DNA of 9,497 bases from REEB95 sp035275845 (GCA_035275845.1 DATEMD010000158.1:1-9497); one strand, 5' to 3'. Shown: positions 1-9,196, numbered from the stretch's first letter. Notes: generated by a model from the letters alone, not told the origin. A program made the numbers and translations.

Positions 1-295
1 CGAGGTCCGGTTCGGTGACGACGTCCTGCTTCGCCGCGCGCGCGAAAAGCCGCTTGGCGACGGCGGTTTTCACGATGTCGCGCGTCGGGGTCAACCACAA
101 ACCGCGGCCCGGCAAGCGCCCGTCGACATCGGGCACGACGCGGCGCTCCGGATCGACGACAAAGCGCAGCAAGCTGCCGCGATCGCGGCTCTCGCCCGTC
201 ACCAGACAGCGGCGCAGCGTGTCGCCGTCATGCGCGCGATGACGCGCGCCGGCACCCGGCGCCGTCCTCTGATCACGGGCGGGTAGTGCGGTCAT
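1..295 (-). CDS. ylxR: YlxR/DUF448 RNA-binding protein (3' part beyond window)
   Basis: Small nucleic-acid-binding protein of the YlxR (DUF448) family, usually encoded between nusA and infB. Its exact role in Proteobacteria is unsettled; in Firmicutes a homologue has been linked to RNase P. About 98 codons are visible from an ATG at 295 and the frame is still open at the window start, so the gene is truncated by the edge. The DUF448 core is clear: RRCLVTGE at about residues 28-35, LLRFVVDP at 42-49, LPGRGLW at 61-67, and a basic helix (VAKRLFARAAKQ) at about 79-90. Alphaproteobacterial versions often carry a second, L7Ae-like domain after this; that part would lie outside the window. The start lies 6 bases after the nusA stop, so it is almost certainly cotranscribed and probably coupled with nusA. 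The upstream ribosome binding site is weak. Confidence 0.9.
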   Translation of the reverse strand, partial: MTALPARDQRTAPGAGARHRAHDGDTLRRCLVTGESRDRGSLLRFVVDPERRVVPDVDGRLPGRGLWLTPTRDIVKTAVAKRLFARAAKQDVVTEPDL

Positions 296-301
296 CGTGC
301 G

Positions 302-1861
302 TTATTCCGCCTTGGCGTCTGATGCCGCCGCATCGGCGGCGGGCTGATCGGGGAACCAATGCGCGCGCGCCTTCATGATTACGGCATTGGCGTCGTCGGC
401 GTCGAGCTTGATGCCGGCGCCTTGCGCGATCTCAACCAGCTCGTCGCCAGCAAGATCGGCGAGGTCGTCGAGCGTTTTGACCCCTTTTTCGCCGACCGCC
501 ACCAGCAGCGCCGGGCTCACGCCTTCGACCTGCGCCACCTCGTCGGCGACACCAAGCTCGCGACGGCGTGTCTCGTGCTTTTCATCGCGCTGCTTGATGA
601 AGACGAGCGCGCGCTGCTGCAGTTCCTTGGCGACCTCTTCTTCGAAACCTTCGATGCCGGCGAGCTCGCCGGTCGGCACGTAGGCGATGTCCTCGACCGA
701 CGTGAAGCCCTCGGTCACGAGCAGATGGGCGATGACATCGTCGACGTCGAGCGCCTCGATGAAGAGCGCCGAGCGGGTACGGAACTCCTCTTGGCGCCGC
801 TCGCTTTCCTCGGCCTCGGTCAGGATGTCGATGTCCCAACCGGTCAGCTGCGAGGCGAGCCGCACGTTCTGGCCGCGCCGTCCAATCGCCAGCGACAGCT
901 GATCGTCGGGCACCACGACCTCGATGCGCCGCTGCTCTTCGTCCATCACCACCTTGGCGACTTCGGCCGGCGCCAGCGCGTTGACCACGAAGGTCGCCGG
1001 GTCCTGCGACCACGGAATGATATCGATCTTCTCGCCCTGGAGTTCGGCGACGACCGCCTGAACGCGCGAACCGCGCATGCCGACGCAAGCGCCGACCGGG
1101 TCGATGCCACTGTCGTTCGAGATCACCGCGATCTTGGCGCGCGAGCCCGGATCGCGCGCAACGGCGCGAATCTCGATGATGCTGTCGTAGATCTCGGGGA
1201 CTTCCTGGGCGAACAGCTTGGCCATGAATTGCGGATGGGTGCGCGACAGGAAAATCTGTGGGCCGCGCACTTCCTGGCGTACGTCATAGATATAGGCGCG
1301 CACGCGCTCGCCCTGACGGAAGCTCTCGCGCGGCAACAGTTCGTCGCGGCGCAGAATCGCTTCGGCGCGCCCCAGATCGACGATGACGTTGCCGAACTCG
1401 ACGCGCTTGACCAAGCCGTTGACGATTTCGCCGACGCGGTCCTTGAACTCGTTGAACTGGCGCTGACGCTCGGCGTCGCGCACCTTCTGGACGATGACCT
1501 GCTTCGCGGTCTGCGCCGCGATGCGGCCGAAATCGATCGGCGGCAGCGGATCAGTGAGGAAATCGCCAACCTCGGCCTCTGGATTGATCTTCTTCGCCGC
1601 CGTGAGCGAAATCTGCGCCGCCTCGTTGACCACCGGATCGGCGACTTCGCGGAAGCGCATCAAGCGGATCTCGCCGCTCTTGCGATCGATTTCGGCGCGG
1701 ATGTCGTATTCCTGGCCATATTTCGAGCGACCCGCCTTTTGGATCGCCTGCTCCATCGCCTCGAGCACCTCATCGCGGTCGATGCCCTTGTCGCGCGCGA
1801 CGGTGTCGGCGACTTGCAGCAGTTCGAGACGGGGATAGGGGGCGCTAGTCTGTACGGCCAT
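302..1861 (-). CDS. nusA: Transcription termination/antitermination factor NusA
   Basis: NusA binds RNA polymerase and nascent RNA and modulates pausing, intrinsic termination, Rho action and rRNA antitermination. The 519-residue protein has the full proteobacterial layout. The N-terminal RNAP-binding domain spans about residues 10-130 and the S1 domain about 142-207. KH1 carries GACVGMRGSRVQAV at 257-270 and KH2 carries LAIGRRGQNVRLASQ at 324-338. Two acidic helix-hairpin-helix-like C-terminal repeats follow at about 365-425 and 440-500, comparable to the AR1/AR2 repeats of E. coli NusA. An Ala/Asp-rich tail ends the protein. The ATG start is supported by a GAGGA ribosome binding site 8 bases upstream (1870-1874), which overlaps the rimP stop codon. 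It lies 11 bases after rimP and 6 bases before ylxR, the classic rimP-nusA-ylxR-infB order. In E. coli NusA is known to affect expression of its own operon; here the rimP leader terminator offers a possible site for such feedback (inference). Confidence 0.98.
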   Translation of the reverse strand: MAVQTSAPYPRLELLQVADTVARDKGIDRDEVLEAMEQAIQKAGRSKYGQEYDIRAEIDRKSGEIRLMRFREVADPVVNEAAQISLTAAKKINPEAEVGDFLTDPLPPIDFGRIAAQTAKQVIVQKVRDAERQRQFNEFKDRVGEIVNGLVKRVEFGNVIVDLGRAEAILRRDELLPRESFRQGERVRAYIYDVRQEVRGPQIFLSRTHPQFMAKLFAQEVPEIYDSIIEIRAVARDPGSRAKIAVISNDSGIDPVGACVGMRGSRVQAVVAELQGEKIDIIPWSQDPATFVVNALAPAEVAKVVMDEEQRRIEVVVPDDQLSLAIGRRGQNVRLASQLTGWDIDILTEAEESERRQEEFRTRSALFIEALDVDDVIAHLLVTEGFTSVEDIAYVPTGELAGIEGFEEEVAKELQQRALVFIKQRDEKHETRRRELGVADEVAQVEGVSPALLVAVGEKGVKTLDDLADLAGDELVEIAQGAGIKLDADDANAVIMKARAHWFPDQPAADAAASDAKAE

Positions 1862-1869
1862 GGTCGAGA

Positions 1870-1874
1870 TCCTC
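1870..1874 (-). promoter_or_regulatory. nusA ribosome binding site
   Basis: Minus-strand GAGGA, 8 bases upstream of the nusA ATG. The TGA stop of rimP (1873-1875) overlaps it, so ribosomes finishing rimP sit on the nusA initiation region. This supports translational coupling and fixes the nusA start. Confidence 0.75.
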
Positions 1875-2373
1875 AGATGGCTTCGCTACGCGTCTTGGGA
1901 CGCGTCGCTTCGATGAGTTCGTTCGTCAAGACGAGTTTGGCGCGGATGATGCCCGCGAGCGGCAGGTGGACGATTTCGGCGCCCAGATTCACTTTCACGG
2001 CGTCGCCGTCGAGGCCAAGGAGCCGTCCACGGAAGCGGCGGCGGCCGTCGAGCGGCTGTTGCAATTCGAACTTGGCCTCGAAGCCGGCGAAGCGTTCGTA
2101 ATCGTCGCGCTGAAACAGCGGCCGATCGATGCCCGGTGAGCTGACTTCGAGCACGTATGAGTCCGCGATCGGATCGGCGACGTCGAGCAGCGCAGAGACC
2201 GTCTGGCTCACCAACGAGCAATCGTCGACCGACATCGCCGTGTCGTCGACGCGTTCGGTCATCACCTGCAAGGTCGCGTGCCGCCCGCCGGTGAACACCG
2301 CGCGCACGACGCGATATCCCATCGCGGCGAGCGATGGGGCGATCAGGGTCTCGATGCCTTTGGCGTCGATCAA
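1873..2373 (-). CDS. rimP: Ribosome maturation factor RimP
   Basis: RimP assists late maturation of the 30S ribosomal subunit. From the chosen TTG start the protein is 166 residues, within the family's normal size. Recognisable parts are an N-terminal RimP domain with the helix ETLIAPSLAAMGYRVVRAVF (about 8-27), the signature LEVSSPGIDRPL at 75-86, and a C-terminal Sm-like domain from about 95 (FEAKFEL, RRRFRGRLLGLDGD). I chose the TTG at 2373 because a GGGAG ribosome binding site ends 7 bases upstream and homologues begin just before this helix. The reading frame remains open further upstream to a TTG at 2508 and contains an ATG at 2442. Those longer versions would translate straight through an intrinsic terminator hairpin, lack a good ribosome binding site and add non-conserved residues, so I reject them. 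It heads the rimP-nusA-ylxR transcript. Confidence 0.93.
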   Translation of the reverse strand: MIDAKGIETLIAPSLAAMGYRVVRAVFTGGRHATLQVMTERVDDTAMSVDDCSLVSQTVSALLDVADPIADSYVLEVSSPGIDRPLFQRDDYERFAGFEAKFELQQPLDGRRRFRGRLLGLDGDAVKVNLGAEIVHLPLAGIIRAKLVLTNELIEATRPKTRSEAI

Positions 2374-2380
2374 CGCCGAA

Positions 2381-2385
2381 CTCCC
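2381..2385 (-). promoter_or_regulatory. rimP ribosome binding site that supports the TTG start
   Basis: Minus-strand GGGAG, 7 bases before the TTG at 2373. It begins only a few bases after the terminator's U-tract. It is the only good Shine-Dalgarno match near a possible rimP start and is the main argument against the longer frame. Confidence 0.65.
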
Positions 2386-2390
2386 GTGCC

Positions 2391-2419
2391 AAAAATAAAA
2401 AGTGGGCCGCACGGCCCAC
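2391..2419 (-). terminator. Intrinsic terminator/attenuator in the rimP leader
   Basis: On the minus strand there is an uninterrupted 8-bp stem, GTGGGCCG paired with CGGCCCAC (2412-2419 with 2402-2409), closed by two bases or, with one pair opened, by a GTGC tetraloop. TTTTTATTTTT follows immediately (2401-2391). A G-T pair can extend the stem by one. This is a textbook Rho-independent terminator, but it lies upstream of the rimP ribosome binding site and downstream of the promoter-like element at 2479-2508. It can therefore end readthrough from trmB and also prematurely end rimP transcripts. Premature terminators before rimP have been proposed in Gammaproteobacteria, so an attenuation role here is plausible but unproven. 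Confidence 0.85.
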
Positions 2420-2429
2420 CGTTCGATCT

Positions 2430-2449
2430 CCCCGGCTAGCATGCCGAGG
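2430..2449 (-). promoter_or_regulatory. Upstream hairpin in rimP leader RNA
   Basis: The minus-strand RNA can form a 7-bp stem, CCUCGGC with GCCGGGG (one G-U pair), around a 6-base loop. It lies 10 bases upstream of the terminator stem. It resembles the first helix of a two-helix attenuator leader. I see no clear long antiterminator pairing that would make the two exclusive, so its role is open. Confidence 0.45.
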
Positions 2450-2478
2450 CTATGGGACTCTTGTTGTTGATTGCGCCC

Positions 2479-2508
2479 TTTATATAGGGAATTCCGCCGC
2501 TTGCGCAA
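2479..2508 (-). promoter_or_regulatory. Probable sigma-70-type promoter for rimP-nusA-ylxR
   Basis: The minus strand carries TTGCGC (2508-2503) as a -35 candidate and TATATAAA (2486-2479) as the -10 region. The gap is 16 bases to TATATA or 18 to TATAAA. The region lies directly after the trmB stop (2523), and its AT content contrasts with the GC-rich surroundings. Predicted transcription start is near 2474, giving a leader of about 100 nt. The -35 sits inside a 10-base perfect palindrome, CTTGCGCAAG (2500-2509). Confidence 0.6.
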
Positions 2509-2522
2509 GGCTGGCGGGCGCT

Positions 2523-3221
2523 TTATGCGCGCCGCGCCAAGCGGAAAAACCGCGGCACGCGGCCGGCAGCCACCGCTTTTTGCTCATAACGGGTCGCCGG
2601 CCAATCCGCCGGACGGTCCGGCCAATCGCCTGCGACGCGCGATAGTTCGACGAACGCGGGATGGGCCTCGACCGCGGCGGCCATCCAGTCGGCATAATCG
2701 GGATCGTCGGTGGCCAGCCGCAACTCGGCGCTGGGACGCAGCGTCCGCGCCAGCTGATCGAGGGTTTCGGGCGCGACGATGCGGCGCTTTTTATGGCGCT
2801 CCTTCGGCCAGGGATCGGGATAGAGGATGAAGGCGCGGCCCAGGCTGCGATCGGGCAGGCAGGCCAGCAACAGCCGTGCGTCGTCGACGAACAGGCGGAC
2901 GTTGGCCAATCGATCGCGGTCGACCGCCGCGAGCAGCTTGGCGATGCCGTTCTCGAAGACCTCGGCGCCGAGCACCGCGACCTCCGGATACGCGTGCGCT
3001 TGCGCCGCCAGGTGTTCGCCGGCGCCGAAACCGATCTCGAGCCAGAGATCGTTCGCGGCCGGAACCAGCGTCGCCGGATCGAGCATCCCGGCCGGCGGCA
3101 GGACGACGCGCAGCCGTGGCAATAACGTGTCCATCAATGCGCGCCGGCCGGCGCGCAACTTGCGACCGCGGCGGCGTCCGTAGATCCGCCGGCGCGCGCC
3201 GGCTGTGGAATCGGCAATCAT
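2523..3221 (-). CDS. trmB: tRNA (guanine-N7-)-methyltransferase TrmB
   Basis: TrmB methylates N7 of G46 in the tRNA variable loop using S-adenosylmethionine. The 232-residue product has the usual family length. The alphaproteobacterial N-terminal motif RIYGRRRGRKLRAGRRAL is at 12-29. The Rossmann SAM-binding loop LEIGFGAGEHL is at 61-71 and GAEVFENGIAKL at 85-96. The tRNA/catalytic motif ILYPDPWPKERHKKRR is at 132-147, ATDDPDYADWM at 170-180, and the C-terminal RYEQKA motif at 211-216. The ATG at 3221 is the only reasonable start upstream of the YGRRRG motif, though I see no strong ribosome binding site. It follows the XRE gene after 51 bases with no terminator or evident promoter between, so it is probably cotranscribed. 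The metK gene commonly found between these two in relatives is absent. Two perfect GC-rich palindromes lie in the first 85 bases. Confidence 0.95.
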   Translation of the reverse strand: MIADSTAGARRRIYGRRRGRKLRAGRRALMDTLLPRLRVVLPPAGMLDPATLVPAANDLWLEIGFGAGEHLAAQAHAYPEVAVLGAEVFENGIAKLLAAVDRDRLANVRLFVDDARLLLACLPDRSLGRAFILYPDPWPKERHKKRRIVAPETLDQLARTLRPSAELRLATDDPDYADWMAAAVEAHPAFVELSRVAGDWPDRPADWPATRYEQKAVAAGRVPRFFRLARRA

Positions 3222-3272
3222 GCGACAGCAGATACGCGGCGGCAGCGGCGGCTGGCAAGCGCCGTCCGTCGG

Positions 3273-3764
3273 TCAGCGCGACCGCGGCCCCGGCGGCGTA
3301 TAGGCGTTGGCGATGGCCTTGGCGAGCTCGAACACGCGGCGGCGGAGCTGTGGATCGGTGATGCGGAGATACGCGCGCACCAGCTCAAGCGTCTCACGCC
3401 GCATGATCGGCTCGTTGCCGTAAAATATCTCGGCCGGTTCGCTGAGACCCTTGGACGGCTTGACCGCCGCCTCGGCGCCGGGCGATGCGCCGTCCGGCAG
3501 ATTCAAGTCCGCGAAAAAGAACGCCACCGAGACGTCAAGCACCTGTGCCAGCTCATGCAGGCGGCTGGCACCAATGCGATTGGTGCCGCGTTCGTATTTC
3601 TGCACCTGTTGGAAGGTGAGGCCGATCGCCTGGCCAAGTTTTTCCTGGCTCATGCCGAGCAACGTGCGGCGCAACCGAACGCGCGCGCCGACATGCACGT
3701 CGATCGGATTCGGGTGTCCGGATTTGCTGCGGCGGCTGCGGCTTCCGCCGGGATTCGGTGTCAT
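3273..3764 (-). CDS. XRE-family (Cro/C1-type) HTH transcriptional regulator
   Basis: DNA-binding regulator of the conserved alphaproteobacterial XRE group found after lnt. From the ATG at 3764 it has 163 residues. The HTH domain covers about 26-80 and begins with NPIDVHVGARVRLRRTLLGM. The helix-turn-helix core is SQEKLGQAIGLTFQQVQKYE at 39-58, followed by RGTNRIGASRLHELAQVL at 59-76. A hydrophobic AFFFADL then marks the end of the domain. The C-terminal part (about 120-155) is a basic amphipathic helical region, ETLELVRAYLRI and RRRVFELAKAIANA. It has no recognised ligand-binding domain. An earlier ATG at 3791 would give nine more residues, but it lacks a ribosome binding site and would coincide with the predicted transcription start. 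The 3764 ATG has AGG 5 bases upstream. Targets are unknown; related CrtR/SdpR-type regulators vary in role, so I do not assign one. Confidence 0.92.
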   Translation of the reverse strand: MTPNPGGSRSRRSKSGHPNPIDVHVGARVRLRRTLLGMSQEKLGQAIGLTFQQVQKYERGTNRIGASRLHELAQVLDVSVAFFFADLNLPDGASPGAEAAVKPSKGLSEPAEIFYGNEPIMRRETLELVRAYLRITDPQLRRRVFELAKAIANAYTPPGPRSR

Positions 3765-3796
3765 CGACGCCTGTGTACGGTCCCTGGGCATCAAAG

Positions 3797-3825
3797 AGTA
3801 ATCACACGCAATGGTATGCGGTCAA
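3797..3825 (-). promoter_or_regulatory. Possible promoter for the XRE gene
   Basis: The minus strand carries TTGACC (3825-3820), a 17-base spacer and ATTACT (3802-3797) in the gap after lnt. The -35 is good and the -10 is weak. The expected transcription start is near 3790, just upstream of the preferred ATG at 3764. This would let the regulator and trmB be expressed separately from the miaB-lnt run. The rest of the 3765-3863 gap shows nothing else I can support. Confidence 0.4.
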
Positions 3826-3863
3826 CGGGTCCGCCACGTCTGCGACGCGCGACTTTTTTGGGC

Positions 3864-5487
3864 TCAACGTCGCGTCCGACCGCCGCGTCGCTCGAGCACG
3901 GTCGCACCGGCCGCCGCGATCAGGCCGGCCAATAATAAAACGACAAAGCCGGCATCGCCAAAGCGGGCGTAAAGCGTCGGTGGCAAGGCCCGCGGCAGCG
4001 GCGCGTCGAGCACGCCGACGTCGTCGAGACCGAGACGCGCCACGACGCGGCCGAGCGGATCGATAACCGCCGAAATCCCGTTATTGCCATCACGCGCCAG
4101 CGGCAATCCCTGCTCGACCGCGCGCAGCCGCGCGATGGCAAAATGCTGGAACGGGCCCGACGTGAAGCCGTACCAGGCGTCATTGGTTATGTTGAGCAAC
4201 CATTGCGGCCGCGTGCCGGGCGCGACCACTTGCTCGGGAAAGATCGCTTCATAGCAAATCAACGGGCTGACCGGCGGCAGGTTCGGCAAGTCGAGCGTGC
4301 GCGGTCCGGGTCCGGCCGAGAAATCGACGGTGCCCGGCGTGATCTTGTTCATCGGCAGGATGCCGCGCAACGGCACGTATTCGCCGAACGGCACCAGATG
4401 ATGCTTGTCGTAGGTGGCGGCGATGCGGCCATGGCGGTCGACGGCCGCGAGGCTGTTCCAGTAATGCGCCATCGGCGCCGGCGGCGGATCGCTGCGCAGG
4501 GTACCCGCGATCACCAAGCCGCCAGGCGGCGCGGCCTGGGCCAGCGCCGCGAGCGCGTCGGGATCGCGCTCCAGCAACGGCGGCCCCATGCCTTCCGCCC
4601 AGATCACCGCCGACACCTTATCGAAGCCAGGCGCCAGGGTGAGGCCGAGCAGCCGGTGGAAGTCCGCGACCAGCGACTTCGAATCATTGAACAGCGTCTG
4701 CGGAATCGAAGGTTGAACCAGCCGCAGCGTCACGCCCGGCAGATCGCTGCGTGGATGCGCGGCCAGCCGCCAGGCCCCGAAGCCGGCCATCCCGACGATC
4801 AGCGCCACTGCCGTCACCGCCGGCGTTAACCGCGCGCCCGCCGGTGCACCGAGCCGCGCCGGCAATATCGCCGCCAGCACGGTGAGAAAACTTAGGCCGT
4901 AGATGCCGACCACCGCGGCGATTTGCAGCATCGCGGTCGAGCCCGGAAAGCCGCCCGACCAGGCGTACCCGACCAAGTTCCAGGGAAAACCGGTGAGCAC
5001 GTGGCCGCGCAGATATTCGAGAACCGCCCACGACACCGCCAGCGCGCAGGCGCGGCCCGTGCCCGACAAGCGGAGATGGCGCGCCGCCAGATCGCTGAGC
5101 CATAGCGCCACGCCGGTGAAGATCGCGAGACCAGCCGGGATCGCGACCTCGGCGATCGGAAACAGCCACCAGAACTGCGCCCAGTCGACGGTGAGCGCGA
5201 CACCGATCCAATAGAGACCGGCGGTGAAATAACCGGCGCCGAAACTCCAGCCGAGCGCGAAAGCCTGACGTCCGTCACGATTGCCATCGGCGAGCCACGC
5301 CAAGCCACCGAACGACACCAGCAACACCGGCGTCAAATCGACCGGCGGCAGCGCGGCGGCGGCGAGCGCGCCCAACAGCGCCGCCAACCCGTACCGGCGC
5401 CAACCGGCGAGCGCCACGACGTACAAGGCCCAACGCTGCAAATTTCCGACGGCGGCAGCGCCGCGCAACACGGCGGGCGCGCGCGTA

Positions 5488-5495
<8 letters not shown>
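3864..5495 (-). CDS. lnt: Apolipoprotein N-acyltransferase Lnt
   Basis: Integral inner-membrane enzyme that transfers an acyl chain from phospholipid to the N-terminal cysteine of apolipoproteins, the last step of lipoprotein maturation. The product has 543 residues, somewhat longer than E. coli Lnt (about 512), with roughly 30 extra N-terminal residues. Hydrophobic segments lie at about 36-50, 54-69, 78-100, 108-133, 186-212, 224-243 and 514-530, flanking a periplasmic nitrilase domain at about 255-500. The catalytic triad is complete: Glu301 (IWAEGMGPP), Lys364 (YDKHHLVPFGEYVP) and Cys414 (PLICYEAIFPE). The residue before the catalytic Glu is Ala, where WPE is usual. WLLNITNDAWYG at 432-443 and NNGISAVIDP at 471-480 are also typical. 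The ATG at 5495 overlaps the end of the corC-like gene by 8 bases, so translation is probably coupled. No terminator is seen after the stop. Confidence 0.96.
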
Positions 5496-6352
<857 letters not shown>

Positions 6353-6360
<8 letters not shown>

Positions 6361-6868
6361 GCGCCGGCTCGCGCACGCGATAAGGATCGGCGACGCCGAG
6401 GCCGGCGAGAATCGCCACTTCGAGCGCCTCCATGCGCCGCGCCTCGGCGGCGCGTTCGTGATCGAAGCCCAACAGGTGCAACACGCCGTGAACGACGAGA
6501 TGCGTCAGATGGTCGGCCAGCGTCTTGCCTTGCGCGCGCGCCTCGCGGGCGATGGTGCCGTGCGCGACGACGACGTCGCCCAAAAGCCGAAGCGACGTGC
6601 GCTGCCGCGCCGGTTCGGCGCTGGCGAACGACAGCACGTTGGTGGGCTTGGCGATCCCGCGATAGGTCCGGTTGAGCTTGGCGATCAGGGCGTCGTCGGC
6701 GAGCATGATCGAAAGCTCGGCGTCGCGCAGGCCGGCGGCGGCATGCGCCAGCGTCGCGGCGGCAGCGTCGCGGCAAATTTGCGGCGCATCCGGCAGCGCG
6801 CGCCGCCAGGCGGCCGCACGTTCGATGACGTCGATGGTGGCCGGCTTTTTCCTATTCGCCGCTTTCAT
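6353..6868 (-). CDS. ybeY: Endoribonuclease YbeY (rRNA maturation factor)
   Basis: Metal-dependent single-strand endoribonuclease needed for 16S rRNA 3'-end maturation and ribosome quality control. From the ATG at 6868 the product has 171 residues, normal for the family. The zinc-binding signature HGVLHLLGFDHE is at about 127-138, with His127, His131 and His137 as metal ligands. The conserved KPTNVLSF is at 74-81 and LGDVVVAHGTI at 96-106. An upstream ATG at 6907 would add 13 residues without similarity or a ribosome binding site and would deepen the overlap with phoH from 17 to 56 bases, so I prefer 6868. Even there the GAAGGG motif sits only 2 to 3 bases from the ATG, so initiation may depend on ribosomes terminating at phoH. 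The phoH-ybeY pairing is widely conserved. Confidence 0.95.
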
Positions 6869-7861
6869 CGCCCTTCGCGCGTTTGGCGCGCCGCTCGTGC
6901 CTGTCATAGGCGGCGACGATGCGCGACACCAGCGGATGGCGGACCACGTCCGCTTCGGTGAAATGGATCATCGCGATGCCGTCGACGCCGGCGAGGGTCT
7001 CGACCGCGTCGGTCAGACCCGAACGCGCTCCCTTGGGCAGATCGATCTGCGACAGGTCGCCGGTGACCGCCATGCGCGCGTTCTCGCCGAGACGCGTGAG
7101 GAACATCTTCATCTGCACCGGCGTCGTGTTCTGCGCCTCGTCGAGGATGACGAAAGCGTTCGCCAAGGTGCGACCACGCATGAAGGCGAGCGGCGCGATC
7201 TCGATGTCGCCGAGCGACAAGCGTTTCATCACTTGCTCGCCCGGCAGCATGTCGTGCAGCGCATCGTAAAGCGGCCGCAAATAAGGATCGACCTTCTCGC
7301 GCAAATCGCCGGGCAGGAATCCGAGACGTTCGCCGGCCTCGACTGCCGGCCGCGACAACACGATGCGGTCGACCTTGCCCGCCATCAGCAGGTCGACGGC
7401 CATGGCGACGGCGAGATAAGTCTTACCGGTGCCGGCGGGACCGAGACCGAACACCAGCTCGTGCGTGCGCAACGCCTTTATATAGGCGGCCTGCGCCGGA
7501 CCGCGCGGCGTGATACGGCGCTTGCGGGTGCGGATTTCCTCGTTTTCATCCCCTGGCTCGCCGCGATTGGCGCCGCGATGCTGCGCCATGCGCAAGGCGG
7601 CGTCGACGGTATGGGCGTCGACCTCGTCGCCGCGCTTCAACCGCTCGTAAAGCGCGGTGAGTGTCGCCCGCGCGATATCGGCGGCGGCTTCCTGTCCAGA
7701 TATCGCCAGCCGGTTGCCGCGCGATACCAGCGCCACGCCGAGCGCGCGCTCGATGCGCTCGAGATGCTTGTCGTGTTCGCCGAAAAGCTGCGGCAATAGC
7801 GCGTTGTCGGCAAAGTGCAGGTTGAAGCGCGCTTCGCCGTCGCGCGCGGCGTCGCGCGGCG

Positions 7862-7865
<4 letters not shown>
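6852..7865 (-). CDS. phoH: PhoH-family ATPase (PhoH-like/PhoL)
   Basis: P-loop ATPase of the PhoH family, thought to act in RNA metabolism with YbeY. From the ATG at 7865 it has 337 residues. An N-terminal helical/KH-like portion spans about 10-110. A basic linker, IRTRKRRITPRGPAQ, is at 111-125. Walker A GPAGTGKT is at 142-149 and IVLSRPAVEAGERLGFLPGDL at 168-188. PLAFMRGRTL is at 225-234, Walker B VILDEAQN at 239-246, and the sensor motif TGDLSQIDLP at 268-277. All expected catalytic elements are intact. The ATG overlaps the miaB stop as ATGA (4 bases) and is preceded by GAGGTGG, with GAGG 7 bases away. The frame is open for 39 further codons into miaB, but that part is an antigenic-looking Arg/Gly-rich shadow with no family match, so I exclude it. 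Confidence 0.96.

Positions 7866-9196
<1,331 letters not shown>

Noticed and set aside
359..2101. A 580-codon plus-strand open frame antisense to nusA and rimP
   Set aside because: It is the shadow of nusA in a GC-rich genome where stop codons are rare on the opposite strand. Its translation is a low-complexity Arg/Asp/Leu/Ala mix with no recognisable domain, and nusA on the other strand has full domain support.
2791..3258. A 155-codon minus-strand frame overlapping trmB and the XRE-trmB gap, considered as a metK remnant or separate gene
   Set aside because: It is out of frame with trmB, very rich in Arg/Ala/Pro, and shows none of the metK motifs.
3222..3272. Possible terminator between the XRE gene and trmB
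   Set aside because: Only short GC stems can form and there is no T-tract, so nothing supports termination here.
6672..7799. A 375-codon plus-strand frame antisense to phoH and ybeY
   Set aside because: Same shadow effect; no motif, no ribosome binding site, and the minus strand encodes intact Walker motifs.
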